DNA of 64,000 bases from Bacillus sp. AFS006103. GTDB lineage: Bacteria; Bacillota; Bacilli; Bacillales; Cytobacillaceae. The translations under genes and the position numbers were made by a program. Every line of letters begins with the position of its first letter. Within the stretch, counting starts at the first letter, position 1. Positions 54,260-62,705 of the stretch are shown here, one piece after another. The notes beneath the pieces were generated by a model that was not told where the DNA came from, ran no database searches, and worked only from the letters and a program-made list of their open reading frames with translations. The stretch covers positions 71,937-135,936 of the forward strand of contig NTXX01000078.1 in assembly GCA_002559145.1 (NCBI GenBank). The letters are read 5' to 3'.

Positions 54260-55007
54260 ATTCTTGTTCAGTTAAGATAACAGTTCCATCTTTAGTAATT
54301 GCCAGAGTATGTTCGTATTGTGCTGAATATTTCCCATCGATCGTTCTTGCTGTCCAGCCATTAAGGTCCATCCTCGTTTGGTATCTGCCTACATTTACCA
54401 TGGGTTCGATTGTAAAGACCATACCTTCTTTAATTCTTGCCCCTTTTCCAGGCAGCCCGTAGTGTGGAACGTCCGGTTTCTCATGGATTACTGCTCCAAT
54501 CCCATGGCCGATAAAGTCACGCACGACAGAAAACCCTTCCGCTTCCACATAAGTTTGAATTGCGTGGCCGATATCCCCGATTCGATTGCCAACAATCGCC
54601 TGTTCTATTCCTTTATAAAGTGCTTCCTTCGTAACCTGTAATAATCGTTCTGTTTCCTCAGATACCTTCCCTACAGCATAGGACCAAGCGGAATCGGCCA
54701 AGGCGCCATTGTAGTTAACAACCATATCCACCGTTACAATGTCTCCTTCATTTAAAGGTTCCTTCCTTGGAAAGCCATGGCAGATTTCATCATTTATACT
54801 AGCGCAGGTTGCATATTCATAACCTTTATAGCCTTTTTGTTCTGGGGTTGCACCTTTTTTCTTAAGAAACTCCTCAACAAATTGATCGATTTCCCAAGTG
54901 GTTATTCCTGGTTTAATTAGTTTTCCTATTTCTTTATGACAAGCTGCAAGAATTTCACCTGCTTTTTTCATAGCTTCAATTTCACGTTGTGATTTAAGGA
55001 CAATCAT
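54258..55007 (-). CDS. map: Type I methionine aminopeptidase
   Basis: Removes the initiator Met from nascent proteins. 249 residues, pita-bread fold with all five metal ligands: VTVDMVV (Asp), ADSAW (Asp), FIGHGIG (His), FTIEPMV (Glu) and YEHTLAI (Glu), plus substrate His in CHGFP. This is a paralogue outside the ribosomal-protein cluster, probably of the MapB/YflG kind. The upstream sequence AAGGAAGGGGA lies 11 or so bases before the ATG, weaker than usual. Confidence 0.9.
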   Translation of the reverse strand: MIVLKSQREIEAMKKAGEILAACHKEIGKLIKPGITTWEIDQFVEEFLKKKGATPEQKGYKGYEYATCASINDEICHGFPRKEPLNEGDIVTVDMVVNYNGALADSAWSYAVGKVSEETERLLQVTKEALYKGIEQAIVGNRIGDIGHAIQTYVEAEGFSVVRDFIGHGIGAVIHEKPDVPHYGLPGKGARIKEGMVFTIEPMVNVGRYQTRMDLNGWTARTIDGKYSAQYEHTLAITKDGTVILTEQE

Positions 55008-55299
55008 TTAGGAGGGTCCCCTTCCTTTTTGTTTATTTTTATGTATGCAATGCAAAAATGTTATTCAACTAATCGCAATACCTATAAGAGAATTATACAA
55101 TAGTCCATTATTGGCAACACTTTTAATATTAACTCTTACCCGATAATTTTTCAAAATTACTTAACCTCCAATCAACTTTGCAGAGATTATTCTTAATGTT
55201 CATCTTTTTGTCATATTACTACGTTCTTAATATGGTACTTCTTAATTCTTTTTGATAGAATAAATATATATTTAAAAATTTATTAGGTGTGTGAGGCTC

Positions 55300-55626
55300 A
55301 TGATTGGTGATCGCGTTAAAAAATTTCGTTTAAATAAGAAAATGTCACTTTCCGAACTTGCTTCTCAAGCAGGGGTCGCAAAATCGTATTTAAGTAACCT
55401 TGAAAATAACAAACAAGAGAATCCTTCAATTAAATTTCTTGAGAAAATAGCTGCTGTCTTAAATATTCCTGTTGATCATTTAATTCATGAAGAAGTTAAT
55501 AAAGAGGAATTAGATATCGATTGGATGAATCTTGTTAAGGACGCAATGAATTCTGGTGTTTCTAAAGACCAATTCCGTGATTTCCTTGAATTTAACAAGT
55601 GGCGGATCAATCAAAACGATAAGTAA
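55300..55626 (+). CDS. sinR: SinR-like transcriptional repressor
   Basis: 108 residues from the ATG at 55300 (a GTG at 55291 is an alternative). XRE-family HTH: MIGDRVKKFRLNKKMSLSELASQAGVAKSYLSNLENNKQENPSI, the SinR signature, followed by the C-terminal dimer domain DWMNLVKDAMNSGVSKDQFRDFLEFNKWR, which is the SinI-interacting segment. SinR represses biofilm matrix genes in B. subtilis. A near-match to its GTTCTYT operator (GTTCTTA, 55223-55229) lies in its own upstream region. Confidence 0.9.
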   Translation: MIGDRVKKFRLNKKMSLSELASQAGVAKSYLSNLENNKQENPSIKFLEKIAAVLNIPVDHLIHEEVNKEELDIDWMNLVKDAMNSGVSKDQFRDFLEFNKWRINQNDK

Positions 55627-55657
55627 TACGGGTTTGGAAATTCTTTTTTATATAAAA

Positions 55658-55698
55658 ATAAAGCATTCTACAAAGAAACTTTTTGTAGAATGCTTTTT
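55658..55698. terminator. Bidirectional terminator between sinR and sinI
   Basis: AAAGCATTCTACAAA/TTTTGTAGAATGCTTT stem with T-runs both ways. Confidence 0.9.
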
Positions 55699-55724
55699 AA
55701 TTTATGTACATAGTAGTCTCGCAA

Positions 55725-55856
55725 TTAACTTATTACCTCTTTCTGGCTAAGAAAGTCACGAACTGCATTTATCGATAATCCCAAGTCCTTTGCTTCTAAA
55801 ATAAGTTCCATCCATTCTTGGTCAATAACTTCAGCTTCATTTTTTGTAATTATCAT
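55725..55856 (-). CDS. sinI: SinI-type anti-repressor (43 residues)
   Basis: MIITKNEAEVIDQEWMELIL, EAKDLGLSINAVRDFLSQKE, VIS. This matches the SinI fold (LDQEWVELMVEAKEANISPEEIRKYLL in B. subtilis), the same dimerisation segment as in the SinR C-terminus, with no DNA-binding domain. It should titrate SinR by heterodimer formation. GGAGTG precedes the ATG. In B. subtilis sinI lies just upstream of sinR in one operon; here the two genes are convergent, so they are separately controlled. A c-di-GMP-I riboswitch lies directly upstream. Confidence 0.85.
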   Translation of the reverse strand: MIITKNEAEVIDQEWMELILEAKDLGLSINAVRDFLSQKEVIS

Positions 55857-55885
55857 TGTTATCACTCCTAAAATACATTATGTAT

Positions 55886-55968
55886 TCCAGGCAGCCCGGC
55901 CATCATAACAAGTAATACCTGCCTTAGATCCTCGGCTTTGCGTCCCTGCTTTTCAACAGGTTTGCCTT
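55886..55968 (-). promoter_or_regulatory. Cyclic di-GMP-I (GEMM-I) riboswitch before sinI
   Basis: The minus strand reads AGGCAAACC, CCTGTTGAAAAGCAGG (P2 with a GAAA loop), GGACGCAAAGCC (invariant block), a GGATCTAAGG receptor-like segment and ATGATGGCCGGGCTGCCT, closing P1 with AGGCA. These are the conserved blocks of the GEMM-I aptamer. Between it and the ATG lies AATACATAATGTATT, a short palindrome directly before AGGAG, which suggests translational control. Confidence 0.9.
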
Positions 55969-56265
55969 TTTCTGTGACTCATACAACTTAAGTAGCAATG
56001 TATAAGCTATTTATTAAAATTAGATAGGTCGATTTACTTAATCCATACTGCTATTATAACTAGTGCTATTATAGTAGGGTGTTGTAATTTGTCGGATTAT
56101 TAAAATTTTCTCACAATTTTTTCTAACAAATTATCCCATAAATCTACAAAAAATTTCCAATTTATTTTTTTGCAATCTAAAATTGCTTTTTGTAAAAGGT
56201 CAAGAGCATTGGGCGTAGTTTCCAATCAATTCCTTATAGTTAAGAAAAATTTATGCTTCAAACAT
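55969..56265. other. AT-rich divergent regulatory region
   Basis: No gene. Must contain the promoter of the riboswitch-sinI transcript; I could not fix it with confidence. Confidence 0.35.
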
Positions 56266-56295
56266 TTGTCTAAAATGTGACAATTAGCATATAAT
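56266..56295 (+). promoter_or_regulatory. Promoter of the 40-residue membrane protein gene
   Basis: TTGTCT (-35) and TATAAT (-10) with an 18-base spacer. An inverted repeat TTGTC...GACAA overlaps the -35. Confidence 0.55.
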
Positions 56296-56358
56296 GTAAA
56301 TAACATAAAAATAAACTTAATATTATAAATATTAAAAATATGGTGGTGAAGCAATGCG

Positions 56359-56481
56359 ATGACCCTTATTCATGTATTAAACTTTTCCATTCCGATTGCG
56401 TTTATTGTGTTTGCTGGGTACTTTTTAGACCGCATGTGTAAACCAGATCCCACCCCACAAGAAAAAGCTGGTGAAGAGTGA
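56359..56481 (+). CDS. 40-residue single-helix membrane protein
   Basis: MTLIHVLNFSIPIAFIVFAG, YFLDRMCKPDPTPQEKAGEE. One membrane helix (about 3-22), then a Pro/acidic tail. GGTGGTGAAG upstream is a loose ribosome site. It has its own promoter and terminator. Resembles small sporulation or stress membrane peptides; family unknown. Confidence 0.5.
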   Translation: MTLIHVLNFSIPIAFIVFAGYFLDRMCKPDPTPQEKAGEE

Positions 56482-56521
56482 ACCAAGTTATTCGGTTCAC
56501 TTTACCAGCCTTTTCTTTTTT
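56466..56521 (+). terminator. Terminator overlapping the end of the 40-residue gene
   Basis: GCTGGTGAAGAGTGAACC/GGTTCACTTTACCAGC stem followed by TTTTCTTTTTT. Confidence 0.85.
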
Positions 56522-56597
56522 AAGGGAAGATCAAAAAAGTATTTAATTTTGCTCCAATCAGGGAATGCTACTTGCGAGGACGAAAGGAGTGTTGAAA

Positions 56598-56801
56598 GTG
56601 GCACGTGGTGAACATTTTGAACATAAGAAGAAGAACCATCCTGGGAACTTCCCAGAAGACAGTTTAACGGAAAAACATGTGAAAGAAGCTGTGGGTGACG
56701 AAGAATTTCTAGTTGTACGGGAAGCATTTAAAAATCGAGTCGAAAATGAGGATGAGTATCGCGGAGATACAGCTCGTTTGCTCAATGATCAGAATGAATA
56801 A
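56598..56801 (+). CDS. Small hydrophilic protein
   Basis: 67 residues from a GTG at 56598 with AAAGGAG eight bases before it: ARGEHFEHKKKNHPGNFPED, then EEFLVVREAFKNRVENEDEYRGDTARLL. No membrane or signal segment. Conserved-looking but no family recognised. Followed by a bidirectional terminator shared with hutH. Confidence 0.6.
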   Translation: MARGEHFEHKKKNHPGNFPEDSLTEKHVKEAVGDEEFLVVREAFKNRVENEDEYRGDTARLLNDQNE

Positions 56802-56836
56802 AAGCAGGCGTGAGTTCCTCACGCCTGCTTCCTTTT
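56798..56836. terminator. Bidirectional terminator between small gene and hutH
   Basis: AAGCAGGCGTGAG/CTCACGCCTGCTT stem with T-rich tails. Confidence 0.85.
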
Positions 56837-56851
56837 TCATACTTCAAATTT

Positions 56852-58369
56852 TCATTTTTCTATGCTTGATTTCCTAATAAACTGTGAAAATTCAATTGCT
56901 TTTAACCAATCAGCTGCTTTTTCAATATCCTTGGAAAACACCCTGTCTTGTTTAATGGAAGCCACCTGTTCACGGCCCTTATCGTAAAACTCTCTTGTTT
57001 GCGTGGCCATTTTTTCAACCCCGCGTATTTCTACTGCCTGCATGGCACAAATCAATTCAATCGCCAAAACTCTTCTTGCATTCTGGATTATTTGATAAGC
57101 ATGCCTTGAGGCAATCGTCCCCATACTAACATGATCCTCCTGATTAGCAGACGAAGGAATCGAATCGACACTGGCTGGATGGGCGAGAGTTTTATTTTCC
57201 GAAACCAGTGCCGCCGCTGCATATTGCATGATCATCGCACCCGATTGTAAACCAGGCTCGGGACTTAGGAAGGCTGGTAAATCATTGAGCTGCGGATTGA
57301 CTAATCTTTCAATCCTTCTTTCTGAAATATTTGCCAGTTCCGCTACGGCTATTTTCATAAAATCCATCGCAAATGCAATGGGCTGTCCGTGGAAGTTTCC
57401 TCCTGAAATAACCTTTTCTCCATCATCAAAAATTAATGGGTTATCAGTCGCTGCATTCATTTCGATTTCTAATTTTTCTTTCACATAATCCAATGCCTGC
57501 CATGATGCACCGTGAACTTGTGGAATGCAGCGAAGAGAATAAGCATCCTGAACACGCAACTCCCCCTGCTGGGTTGTTAATAGACTATCACTTAAATAAC
57601 GACGGATTCTTGCAGCAGTGTCAATTTGCTGTTTGTAGCCTCTTGCGATATGAACTTCTTCCGCAAATGCATCGATAATTCCATTTAACCCTTCCATTGT
57701 CATCGCAGCGATCAGTTCGCTTTCATGGGCCAGCTGCTCTGCCTCCAAGTAGCCGATAACTCCCATTGCTGTCATCGCTTGGGTCCCGTTAATTAGGGCT
57801 AGACCTTCTTTTGCTTCCAATGTAACTGGTAAAATCCCTTCTTGCTGAAGCGCATCAAAAGCATCCATTTGCTTACCTTTGTAAAATACCTCTCCTTCCC
57901 CAATTAAAACTAGGGCAAGGTGAGATAGCGGAGCTAAGTCACCGCTCGCACCAAGGGAACCTTGCTGTGGGATAACAGGAATGATATCTTTATTCACTAA
58001 CTCTAATAACTTTTCAATAACAATCGGCCTGACCCCTGAAAACCCCTTTAGGAGTGCATTCGCACGAAGCAGTACCATTGCTTTAGAGACAATTTCCGGA
58101 AAAGGGTCGCCTATCCCGCATGCATGTGAGCGAATTAAATTAAGCTGCAGGTCTTGAACATGATTCTTATCAATCAGGACGTCGCTAAATTTACCAAATC
58201 CAGTCGTAATCCCATAAACTACCTTTGATTCTGAAACAATTCTTTCTACGGCTTCGCGACTCTTCTTGACTGCTTCCATGCTCTTATCTGAAGCATGGAC
58301 CTTTTGCTTGCGATATAATACATCTTTCATCTGTTCTAATGTTAAACTTCCACCAGTAAGTGTGATCAT
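56852..58369 (-). CDS. hutH: Histidine ammonia-lyase
   Basis: Turns L-histidine into urocanate and ammonia, the first step of histidine use. About 505 residues. The MIO cofactor triad Ala-Ser-Gly lies in QGSLGASGDLAPLSHLALVLIGEG; ITTGFGKFSDV with the catalytic Tyr, and NFHGQPIAF later, are also present. The ATG at 58369 has GAGGAGAG seven bases before it. No other hut genes are in the window, so it is either separate from the operon or the operon is dispersed. A terminator-like hairpin lies in its leader. Confidence 0.92.
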   Translation of the reverse strand: MITLTGGSLTLEQMKDVLYRKQKVHASDKSMEAVKKSREAVERIVSESKVVYGITTGFGKFSDVLIDKNHVQDLQLNLIRSHACGIGDPFPEIVSKAMVLLRANALLKGFSGVRPIVIEKLLELVNKDIIPVIPQQGSLGASGDLAPLSHLALVLIGEGEVFYKGKQMDAFDALQQEGILPVTLEAKEGLALINGTQAMTAMGVIGYLEAEQLAHESELIAAMTMEGLNGIIDAFAEEVHIARGYKQQIDTAARIRRYLSDSLLTTQQGELRVQDAYSLRCIPQVHGASWQALDYVKEKLEIEMNAATDNPLIFDDGEKVISGGNFHGQPIAFAMDFMKIAVAELANISERRIERLVNPQLNDLPAFLSPEPGLQSGAMIMQYAAAALVSENKTLAHPASVDSIPSSANQEDHVSMGTIASRHAYQIIQNARRVLAIELICAMQAVEIRGVEKMATQTREFYDKGREQVASIKQDRVFSKDIEKAADWLKAIEFSQFIRKSSIEK

Positions 58370-58405
58370 AACGTCTCTCTCCTCTACCACTGTAGTATAA
58401 TAAAG

Positions 58406-58452
58406 AAAGAGGCTGGATTCCGAATCTACATGATTTGGAGTCCAGCCTCTTT
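58406..58452 (-). promoter_or_regulatory. hutH: Leader terminator/attenuator before hutH
   Basis: AGAGGCTGGA/TCCAGCCTCT plus an inner CGAATC/GATTTG stem, followed on minus by TTTCTTTATTAT, 30 bases before hutH and about 70 after the promoter. B. subtilis hut is controlled by HutP-dependent antitermination, so this is probably an attenuator. Confidence 0.7.
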
Positions 58453-58525
58453 TATAATTAAATGATTGAATATTTTTAGATGCCTCATGGGATCATTCCA
58501 TTCTATAACTATCTTATTGATAATT

Positions 58526-58555
58526 ATTGTATGAGATGAATAGCTAATCTGTCAA
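58526..58555 (-). promoter_or_regulatory. hutH promoter
   Basis: TTGACA (-35, plus 58550-58555) and TACAAT (-10, plus 58526-58531), 18-base spacer. No other gene lies between it and hutH. Confidence 0.75.
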
Positions 58556-58679
58556 TCGAATTTTCAGAATTTTAGCACGATAACACTTTAGTGGGATAAC
58601 AAATGAAAGATGAAACGTTCATGTTACAAAAATATCTTGAGCTTCCGTTATACTATTTAACTAAATCCTTTTTGAAAAT

Positions 58680-60869
58680 CTACTTCAAATTAAGTTTCTT
58701 TAAAGCATCTGCCAATGCTGTATTAATCGGCTCTTCTTCCTCGTTTTGGTTTTTCAAATATTTTTGCACCGTCCGTTTATCCACTTTACCAGTAGATTCT
58801 TTTTTACGTCGCGCTTCAAAAGCAGATAGTTTCTCACGATGACCGCATTTACAAGCGAATATTTGTCCATCCCCTTCACCGCGAAGCTCCAGTTTTTTAT
58901 GGCATTGTGGGCAGCGCGCATTTGTGACTCGCGAAACATTTTTTCGATGTCCACATTCACGGTCTTGGCACACAAGCATTTTGCCTTTTTTCCCATTTAC
59001 TTCAAGCATTGGTTTCCCGCAATCTGGACATGACTTTGTTGAAATATTGTCATGCTTATACTTTTTATTACTTGCTTTAATATCCGCAACGATTTGTTTT
59101 GTGTAGTTTTTCATTTCGCTAATAAACACTTCTTTTTTCAACTTGCCATGTGCAATTTGATCAAGCTTTTGTTCCCACTCAGCTGTTAAAGTCGGGGATT
59201 TAAGCTCCGCAGGAACCAAGTCAAGCAATTGACGTCCTTTTGAAGTAATATGAATGTCTTTGCCCCGCTTTTCGATAAGAAATGAATTGAAAAGCTTTTC
59301 AATGATATCCGCACGTGTAGCAACAGTACCTAGTCCACCCGTTGATTTTAAGGTGTCTGCCAATTGTTTATTATTTGTATCCATATACTTCGTTGGATTT
59401 TCCATTGCCGACAACAAGGTCGCCTCATTAAAGCGGGCAAGCGGCTTCGTTTGACCTGAAGTTTGGGCGATTAATTTAACGTTTAAGGTATCGCCTTTTT
59501 CAATCCGAGGTAGAATCTGTTCCTTCAGATCATCACCTTCATCATCTTCATCAAGTCGGTTATTGTATACTTCTTTCCAACCAAGAGATAAAATGGTTTT
59601 GCCTCTAGCAACAAAGTTTTCCTCACCGATTCTAGCTCGAAGCGTTAATTGCTCGTACTCGAATGCCGGGAAAAGGACAGCTAAGAACCGTTTAACAACC
59701 AAATCATAAATTTTCCTTTCCTTATCTGTAAAGGCTGAAAAATTTACATATCCTTCAGTAGGAATTATGGCATGGTGATCGGATACCTTGCTGTCATCAA
59801 CAAATGACTTAGAGGCTTTGATTGGCTTTTTTAAAACTTTGCTTGTTAGTAAACGATATTCGCCAATTCCACACGCCTTAAGACGCTCAGGTATAGTTGG
59901 AACAATATCCGTTGAAATAAACCGCGAGTCTGTCCGCGGATAGGTTAAAACTTTATGCTGCTCATACAGTTTCTGCATAATGTTTAATGTTTCCTTTGCA
60001 GAGTACCCAAAGATTTTATTCGCATCACGTTGTAGTTCTGTTAAATCATATAGACCTGGTGAATAAGATTTCTTCGGTTTCTTTTCAATTTCTGTTACTT
60101 TAGCATTTTGGTTCCCAAGTTTTTTTACAATCACATCAAGTTTCTCTTTATCAAAGCTGCGGCTGTTGCCTTTTACATCTTGCCAAGTAAGCTTTAATTG
60201 ATCTACGGTTTGTGCTTCGATGCCGTAATAGGTTTGTGCTTTAAAGTTTCTAATTTCGTCCTCACGAGCTGCAATGATTGCAACAGTAGGTGTTTGTACA
60301 CGGCCACAGTTTAGTTGGGCATTGAATCGGGTGGTTAACGCACGGGTTGCATTAAGACCAATATACCAGTCAGCCTCGGAGCGGGCGACTGCTGAAAAAT
60401 AAAGGTTTTCATACGCTTTTCCCGGCTTCAAATTATTGAATCCATCTTTAATGGCCTTATCCGTAACAGAAGAAATCCATAGACGTTTAATTGGTTTGTT
60501 TATTTTCGCTTTTGCAATTATCCATCGAGCAACTAATTCACCTTCACGACCACTATCGGTTGCAATGATTATCTCCCCTACATCAGAACGAAGTAATTGG
60601 CTTTTTACCGAATGAAACTGCTTTCCTGTTTGCTTAATAACTACAAGCTTCAAATCACTGGGAATCATAGGTAAATCTTCAATCTTCCAGGTTTTATATT
60701 TATCGTCGTAAATTTCTGGGTCAGCAAGAGTAACTAAATGCCCAAGCGCCCATGTGACTATATATTTATCTCCTTCAAAAAAACCGTTCCCTTTTTTATT
60801 ACAATTTAATACTCGTGCTATATCCCGAGCGACTGAAGGTTTTTCGGCTAAAATTACACTTTTTTTCAC
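58680..60869 (-). CDS. topB: DNA topoisomerase III
   Basis: Type IA topoisomerase, 729 residues. Toprim domain KKSVILAEKPSVARDIARVL...IIATDSGREGELVARWII; active-site Tyr in VLTYPRTDSRFIS; GRVQTPTVAII; at the end two zinc-ribbon repeats SCPDCGKPMLEVNGKKGKMLVCQDRECGHRK and RCPQCHKKLELRGEGDGQIFACKCGHR. Decatenates DNA and resolves replication intermediates. The start is a GTG at 60869 with AAAGGATG upstream. Monocistronic. Confidence 0.93.
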   Translation of the reverse strand: MKKSVILAEKPSVARDIARVLNCNKKGNGFFEGDKYIVTWALGHLVTLADPEIYDDKYKTWKIEDLPMIPSDLKLVVIKQTGKQFHSVKSQLLRSDVGEIIIATDSGREGELVARWIIAKAKINKPIKRLWISSVTDKAIKDGFNNLKPGKAYENLYFSAVARSEADWYIGLNATRALTTRFNAQLNCGRVQTPTVAIIAAREDEIRNFKAQTYYGIEAQTVDQLKLTWQDVKGNSRSFDKEKLDVIVKKLGNQNAKVTEIEKKPKKSYSPGLYDLTELQRDANKIFGYSAKETLNIMQKLYEQHKVLTYPRTDSRFISTDIVPTIPERLKACGIGEYRLLTSKVLKKPIKASKSFVDDSKVSDHHAIIPTEGYVNFSAFTDKERKIYDLVVKRFLAVLFPAFEYEQLTLRARIGEENFVARGKTILSLGWKEVYNNRLDEDDEGDDLKEQILPRIEKGDTLNVKLIAQTSGQTKPLARFNEATLLSAMENPTKYMDTNNKQLADTLKSTGGLGTVATRADIIEKLFNSFLIEKRGKDIHITSKGRQLLDLVPAELKSPTLTAEWEQKLDQIAHGKLKKEVFISEMKNYTKQIVADIKASNKKYKHDNISTKSCPDCGKPMLEVNGKKGKMLVCQDRECGHRKNVSRVTNARCPQCHKKLELRGEGDGQIFACKCGHREKLSAFEARRKKESTGKVDKRTVQKYLKNQNEEEEPINTALADALKKLNLK

Positions 60870-61093
60870 TGTATTTAAACATCCTTTCAGTAAACCATTG
60901 AACTTTTAATATAACATACAAATTCGAGAAATGCAGAGTAGTAAAGTGTGGTCATTGATTCTGGCTATAGGAAAAAGACATGGAATAATCATGAATGGTA
61001 AGCACGATTTGGTCTGGATACTATTTCTGTTGTAAGTTTCTCAATTAAGATAGTATGATAGTATCGTCAAAATACTAGAAACGAGGACAATAT
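60870..61093. other. Divergent promoter region of topB and MFS gene
   Basis: TTGTAA...TATGAT (about 61031-61060) is a possible plus-strand promoter. TAGTATCGTCAAAATACTA (about 61060-61078), with TAGTAT/ATACTA arms, lies just after it and could be an operator. Confidence 0.4.
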
Positions 61094-62362
61094 ATGAGGA
61101 TTAGGGATTGGGATCCTAATTTAAAAGTTCGCTTGTTTAGCGAAGCAATGATGAACATTACCTTCTGGATGTTTTTTCCGTTCTTAACGATTTATTTTGC
61201 TGAAGAGTTCGGTAAAAGCAAAGCAGGTTTATTATTAGTTTTTTCTCAGATCTTTTCAGTAATGGCTAATCTGATGGGTGGGTACTGTGCGGACCGTTTC
61301 GGACGGAAACGAATGATGGTTCTGTCTGCTATTGGTCAAGGGCTATCGTTTATCGCCTTTGCCTTCGCTAGTTCACCTTGGTATCAATCCCCATGGATGG
61401 GTTTTACCGCATTTGCAATTGCCGGAGTATTCGGTTCCTTCTATTGGCCTGCCAGCCAAGCAATGGTAGCGGATGTAGTCGATGAAAAAGATCGTAGTAA
61501 TGTATTTGCCATTTTTTATACATCAATCAATATTGCCGTTGTCATTGGCCCAATTCTAGGTGCTATCTTTTATGTTCCCTATCGCTTCCAACTCCTTTTT
61601 GTGGCTGGCGTGGTGTGTATTTCGTTAGGGCTTATCCTAGCCAAATGGACACGTGAAACGGTTCCGGTCAAACAAAACACTTCCTCGCCTGACGGGAAAT
61701 GGTATTATTTTTTAAAAAATCAATTGATGGATTATTCATTAATTATTAAAGATAAAACCTTCCTGTTATTTATCCTTGCAGGTGTATTAGCTGGTCAAAC
61801 CTTTATGCAATTGGACTTATTAATTCCAGTTTATATCAAGGATGTTTTCCAATCTCAAAGTCTTTTTTCACTTGGAAATTGGTCGTTTTCGGTTAATGCT
61901 GAGCAAGCATTCGGATTGGTGCTCGCAGAAAATGGCTTCCTCGTTGCCCTGCTGACAGTAATCGTCACAAAGTGGATGAGTAACTATTATGAAAGAAATG
62001 TATTCGTTCTCTCGTCTGTTGTTTATGCCATTTCAATGATTCTATTCAGTCAAACCACTTGGATTTGGGGATTAATGTTCGCCATGGCGATTTTCACTTT
62101 CGCAGAATTAATGGGGGCTGGGCTCCAGCAAAGCTTTGTATCAAGACTCGCTCCTGAGCAAATGCGCGGTCAATACTTCGCCGCCGCAAGCCTGCGTTTT
62201 ACCATTAGCCGGACCATCGCACCGCTTGCGATTCCAATGACGGTAATGCTCGGCTATGGGTGGACGTTTTTTGTCTTAACGATCCTTGCCCTATTAAGTG
62301 CGGGAATATATTGGGTAATGTTTTATTCGTTTGAAAAACAAGAAATGGAATCACAAATGTAA
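61094..62362 (+). CDS. MFS transporter
   Basis: 422 residues, 12 membrane helices. Motif A-like GGYCADRFGRKRMMVLS between helices 2 and 3 and YWPASQAMVADVVDEKDRSNVF after helix 4, as in MdtG/YfmO-type drug exporters. A large hydrophilic loop lies between the halves (about 185-210). Substrate unknown. GAGG lies seven bases before the ATG. Confidence 0.85.
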   Translation: MRIRDWDPNLKVRLFSEAMMNITFWMFFPFLTIYFAEEFGKSKAGLLLVFSQIFSVMANLMGGYCADRFGRKRMMVLSAIGQGLSFIAFAFASSPWYQSPWMGFTAFAIAGVFGSFYWPASQAMVADVVDEKDRSNVFAIFYTSINIAVVIGPILGAIFYVPYRFQLLFVAGVVCISLGLILAKWTRETVPVKQNTSSPDGKWYYFLKNQLMDYSLIIKDKTFLLFILAGVLAGQTFMQLDLLIPVYIKDVFQSQSLFSLGNWSFSVNAEQAFGLVLAENGFLVALLTVIVTKWMSNYYERNVFVLSSVVYAISMILFSQTTWIWGLMFAMAIFTFAELMGAGLQQSFVSRLAPEQMRGQYFAAASLRFTISRTIAPLAIPMTVMLGYGWTFFVLTILALLSAGIYWVMFYSFEKQEMESQM

Positions 62363-62466
62363 AACTTGTCAATAAATAATTAAAATTTGTACTAAATTGT
62401 TCACATTCGCCTAATTTGTATTATAATTAACTTATAAAGGTAATTAATATAAGGGCGGTGGAATCA

Positions 62467-62583
62467 ATGGAATTATCCCAGTTCATGTCTCCAACTTCAT
62501 TGTCAGGTATTATTACATTCGTAGTCCTCTTTTCCGCAGGTATTTATTTTAATATAAAGGTATACGGCAGCAAGTTGCAGTAG
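62467..62583 (+). CDS. 38-residue single-helix membrane protein
   Basis: MELSQFMSPTSLSGIITFVV, LFSAGIYFNIKVYGSKLQ. One membrane helix (about 13-31) with a short basic end. AAGGGCGGTGG lies five bases before the ATG; TTCACA...TATAAT with a 16-base spacer (62400-62427) is a likely promoter. Family not recognised; it resembles the 40-residue protein at 56359 only in architecture. Confidence 0.55.
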   Translation: MELSQFMSPTSLSGIITFVVLFSAGIYFNIKVYGSKLQ

Positions 62584-62705
62584 AGATGAAAATCTTTACT
62601 GTTTTTTCTTTTATCAGGTGTCCTTTTGCTTAATGTGCTATCAGTTTCTTTTTACAATAGAAAACGCTACAATTAAGGAAGATTCAGAAAAAAGGAGACG
62701 TACAT

